Source: an uncultured Cocleimonas sp.
Lineage (GTDB): Bacteria; Pseudomonadota; Gammaproteobacteria; Thiotrichales; Thiotrichaceae
Assembly: GCF_947495625.1 (NCBI RefSeq)
Contig: NZ_CANLZW010000010.1
Location: 1-64,000, forward strand
Direction: 5' to 3'
Length of the DNA: 64,000 nucleotides
Part shown: positions 61,990 through 64,000 of the stretch, in pieces
How positions within the stretch are numbered: position 1 is the first letter of the stretch
Layout of the letters: every line of letters starts with the position of its first letter
The notes under the pieces: generated by a model
Seen by the model: only the letters and a program-made list of their open reading frames with translations
What the model was told of the DNA's origin: nothing
The model's database searches: none
Position numbers and translations under genes: made by a program

Positions 61990-62019
61990 GGTCACCCCCC
62001 TACTTATAGCCACTTTTTT
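61990..62019 (-). repeat. Dispersed GTAGGGGGGTGAC-family repeat, copy 24
   Basis: Perfect core in the opposite orientation to copy 23, with T7 after GCCAC. Together the two can fold into a hairpin with 14-bp perfect arms between convergent genes. Confidence 0.92.
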
Positions 62020-62061
62020 TCTGCTTTATCTGTTTTAGGTTCTAAACGCTCTTTCATTTGT

Positions 62062-62436
62062 TCAAAGGTTTTGCCCAAAAGTAAGTCTGTTACCATCAGG
62101 ATCAGCGACTGAAAATTCTTTCATTCCCCAGGTCTGTTCGACAGGCTGCATGGTAATTCCCGTTTTGTCTTTGACCGTTAAACCGTTATTCGTAAACCTT
62201 TTATAAACCTCATCCAGATTTGTGACGTTTACATAAATCACATTACCAAATATGCCATCGCCCGCGTGTTGTGATAGATGAACCCGATCACCGTCCCTTT
62301 CTAAAAACGGATACATCGACATAAACGAAGTTGGATCAGGATCGGGTGCTTGTAGAATGTTGAAGTCAAAAACTTCAGTATTAAAGGGTAGGGAGACGGT
62401 TATATCGCTGCATCTTATAAAGGGTTGTATTGACAT
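62062..62436 (-). CDS. VOC/glyoxalase-family protein
   Basis: A 124-residue single-module VOC (glyoxalase/bleomycin-resistance) protein. It opens IQPFIRCSDITVSLPFNTEV; VHLSQHAGDGIFGNVIYVNV and MKEFSVADPDGNRLTFGQNL show the metal-side His and the DPDGN..F end. Such proteins isomerise, detoxify or bind small molecules, including drugs of the bleomycin group. Divergent from the peroxiredoxin gene. Confidence 0.85.
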   Translation of the reverse strand: MSIQPFIRCSDITVSLPFNTEVFDFNILQAPDPDPTSFMSMYPFLERDGDRVHLSQHAGDGIFGNVIYVNVTNLDEVYKRFTNNGLTVKDKTGITMQPVEQTWGMKEFSVADPDGNRLTFGQNL

Positions 62437-62588
62437 TAAACTGTTCCTTTTCAGCTTTCTTAAAAGTTATTCTGCTCTGGTGTCATCGAAGTTTAACAAT
62501 TTATATGTGCTGCGATCCGTATTTTTATGACGGATTTTTTTCGGTCGTCTTTGATAAAAATCAACCATCTGTTTTATAGATTGATACG

Positions 62589-62610
62589 ATGTAAACATAC
62601 CATTTTACAT
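62589..62610. promoter_or_regulatory. Inverted repeat upstream of peroxiredoxin gene
   Basis: ATGTAAA, 8 bases, TTTACAT, about 120 bp before the start codon. Possible operator; the regulator is unknown. Confidence 0.35.
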
Positions 62611-62732
62611 GTATATTAATAATCCCTAATATAGGTTTTAACAGCTACCAAGCTGGAAAAGAAAATCGAAATTTTATCGGTTTTCATTCAAACAAACGTA
62701 AATTGAAACCTAATAATAGAAAGGAAAATATC

Positions 62733-63395
62733 ATGGAAAATACAATCGAAAAAATTAACGAAGAAGTGGTTACATTCCCACAATTGAATAAACCAGCACC
62801 TGCTTTTGAAGCAAAGACTACGCACGGTGTTAAAAAGCTTTCTGACTACAAAGGTCGTTGGTTAGTATTATTCTCTCACCCAGCAGATTTCACACCTGTT
62901 TGTACTACTGAATTCATGGCTTTTGCGAATCACCACGAAGAGTTCTTGGCAGAAGGTGCAGACTTACTTGGTTTGTCTATCGACAGCTATTACAGCCACG
63001 TTGCATGGGTACGTAATATTAAGGAAAAATTTGGTGTAGACATCAACTTCCCAATCATCGAAGATCTTTCAATGAATGTTGCGAAAGCTTACGGAATGAT
63101 TCACCCGGGTGCTGCGGATACGTCAGCGGTAAGAGCAACTTTCATTATTGATCCTGATGGAATCTTACGTGCGATGGTTTACTACCCAATGACAAATGGC
63201 CGTTCAATTCCTGAGTTCTTGCGAGTGATTAGAGCGCTTAAGGCGTCTGACGAAAACCAAATCGCAACGCCAGAAGGATGGCAGCCAGGTGATAAGGTTA
63301 TCGTACCTCCACCACAGGATGCAGCAGCTGCCGAAGCACGAATGAGCGAAGGTTATGAGTGTACGGATTGGTACTACTGTACAAAAGAGTTGTAA
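62733..63395 (+). CDS. Prx6-type peroxiredoxin
   Basis: A 220-residue cytoplasmic peroxidase from ATG 62733 (AAAGGA before it; the longer frame from 62703 lacks such a site). Peroxidatic Cys57 is in HPADFTPVCTTEF, with GLSIDSYYSHVAW and YPMTNGRSIPEFLRV typical of the Prx6/AhpC-like subgroup. Cys210 and Cys216 in the tail (YECTDWYYC) match archaeal-type enzymes with resolving cysteines. It removes hydrogen peroxide and organic peroxides. Monocistronic, with a strong terminator at 63418. Confidence 0.92.
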   Translation: MENTIEKINEEVVTFPQLNKPAPAFEAKTTHGVKKLSDYKGRWLVLFSHPADFTPVCTTEFMAFANHHEEFLAEGADLLGLSIDSYYSHVAWVRNIKEKFGVDINFPIIEDLSMNVAKAYGMIHPGAADTSAVRATFIIDPDGILRAMVYYPMTNGRSIPEFLRVIRALKASDENQIATPEGWQPGDKVIVPPPQDAAAAEARMSEGYECTDWYYCTKEL

Positions 63396-63417
63396 TTAAT
63401 AGTTACTAAGTTCAACC

Positions 63418-63443
63418 AAAGCCCGAACGACTGTTCGGGCTTT
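63418..63443 (+). terminator. Rho-independent terminator after peroxiredoxin gene
   Basis: AAAGCCCGAAC/GTTCGGGCTTT, perfect 11-bp stem and 4-base loop, placed between convergent genes. Confidence 0.9.
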
Positions 63444-63497
63444 GTTATTTTGGGTGATAGATTATTGGATCTATTCATCATTTTATTATCATCAATA

Positions 63498-64000
63498 TCA
63501 TCGCTTTTTGTTCTTCAAGGTGGTTTTAATCATCTTACCGAAGTCTTTATCCTTCTTTCTTTTATCGGAATAAGACATGTCATTGAACGCTGATTCGCTT
63601 TTCATTTTTTGATAGTTTTTATAGCGTTGTTCAGACAGTTCATCAGTGGCTAACGCAGCTAAAATGGAGCAGCCTTTTTCTTTGGTGTGAGAACAGTTGC
63701 TAAATTTACAGTGTTGCATTAGCTCAATAATTTCAGAGAAAGTTTCGTCAAGACCACTATCTACTGACATATTACCGAGTTCCCTCATGCCGGGAGTATC
63801 AATAATCATAGCGCCATTTTCTAGCTGCAACAGTTCGCGGCTGGTGGTTGTATGTCTGCCTTTACTTTGTTTTTTGCTAACGGTTTGGGTTACTAATTTA
63901 GTACTGCCTAGAATGCTATTGAGTAGCGTAGTTTTTCCGACACCCGAAGAGCCTAGCAGGCAATAAGTAGATCCTGAGATTAATAAATCCCGGACCTTAT
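63498..64000 (-). CDS. rsgA: Ribosome small-subunit-dependent GTPase A, 3' part
   Basis: The visible part (about 167 residues) begins at the window edge, so the N-terminal OB domain lies outside. Walker A GSSGVGKTTLLNSI, switch KQSKGRHTTTSRELL, the DTPGMRELG G3 motif and the zinc-binding CKFSNCSHTKEKGC are all seen, the last typical of RsgA. It checks late maturation of the 30S subunit using GTP. The C-terminus is basic (KMIKTTLKNKKR). The frame is open to position 64000. Confidence 0.9.
   Translation of the reverse strand, partial: KVRDLLISGSTYCLLGSSGVGKTTLLNSILGSTKLVTQTVSKKQSKGRHTTTSRELLQLENGAMIIDTPGMRELGNMSVDSGLDETFSEIIELMQHCKFSNCSHTKEKGCSILAALATDELSEQRYKNYQKMKSESAFNDMSYSDKRKKDKDFGKMIKTTLKNKKR

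Noticed and set aside
62440-62732. OxyR binding site before the peroxiredoxin gene
   Set aside because: The spacing of ATAG/CTAT elements does not fit; only a simple inverted repeat is supported.
14003-64000. Insertion sequences or prophage genes
   Set aside because: No transposase, integrase, capsid or terminase-like protein was seen; repeats alone do not justify such calls.

Overview
The window looks like chromosome of a marine-type, AT-rich gammaproteobacterium. The evidence is the gene set: a TorF-like porin, a TRAP transporter next to 5-oxoprolinase subunits, a SulP transporter, TruC, topoisomerase III, RsgA, GGDEF/EAL proteins and many LysR regulators, together with a sedentary integron cassette array. 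The genus cannot be named from sequence alone. No rRNA, tRNA, CRISPR array, transposase or integron integrase was seen.

Layout. (1) 1-6.6 kb: an integron cassette array on the minus strand. It holds eleven attC-delimited cassettes, most with a nearly identical 70-bp attC, and carries an EamA transporter, small exported or membrane proteins, a RibD/DHFR-like reductase and two near-identical ankyrin cassettes. (2) 6.6-9.4 kb: repeat-rich DNA around a TorF-type porin that is bracketed by two 170-bp direct repeats. (3) 9.4-16.7 kb: two cyclic-di-GMP proteins, small membrane and exported proteins, an OsmC-like gene remnant and topB. (4) 16.9-24.4 kb: a LysR - DUF1445 - TRAP (P, Q, M) - pxpABC cluster, read as uptake and opening of 5-oxoproline, possibly linked to D-glutamate. 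(5) 24.5-29.6 kb: a second small set of cassette genes with two intact attC sites and one decayed attC. The first three genes lie between 34-bp inverted repeats. (6) 29.6-50.5 kb: truC; a CmpR-like LysR with a SulP transporter; OsmC-type proteins; an AraC/LysR-controlled Rieske oxygenase, reductase, aldehyde dehydrogenase and hydrolase cluster; an ankyrin protein with homocysteine S-methyltransferase; a ferric-reductase-like flavoprotein; and a solitary ParB-like protein. (7) 51-58 kb: a lipoxygenase-fold protein with an altered metal site, followed by a 1784-residue pseudokinase/AAA/GAF/class III cyclase protein. (8) 58-64 kb: an ACT protein, an unknown protein, LysR, an SHMT-like enzyme, a VOC protein, a peroxiredoxin and RsgA, which runs off the edge.

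Two things stand out. First, about 26 copies of a short repeat with the core GTAGGGGGGTGAC are scattered through intergenic DNA in both orientations. They are often directly downstream of a stop codon, with the C-rich strand leading into a T-tract, and the motif resembles the 3' end of 16S rRNA (anti-Shine-Dalgarno). Second, the lipoxygenase-like plus cyclase gene pair has rewired active sites in both proteins and may be an undescribed sensing or signalling module. All functional statements rest on motif reading and recalled family knowledge; no database search was run.
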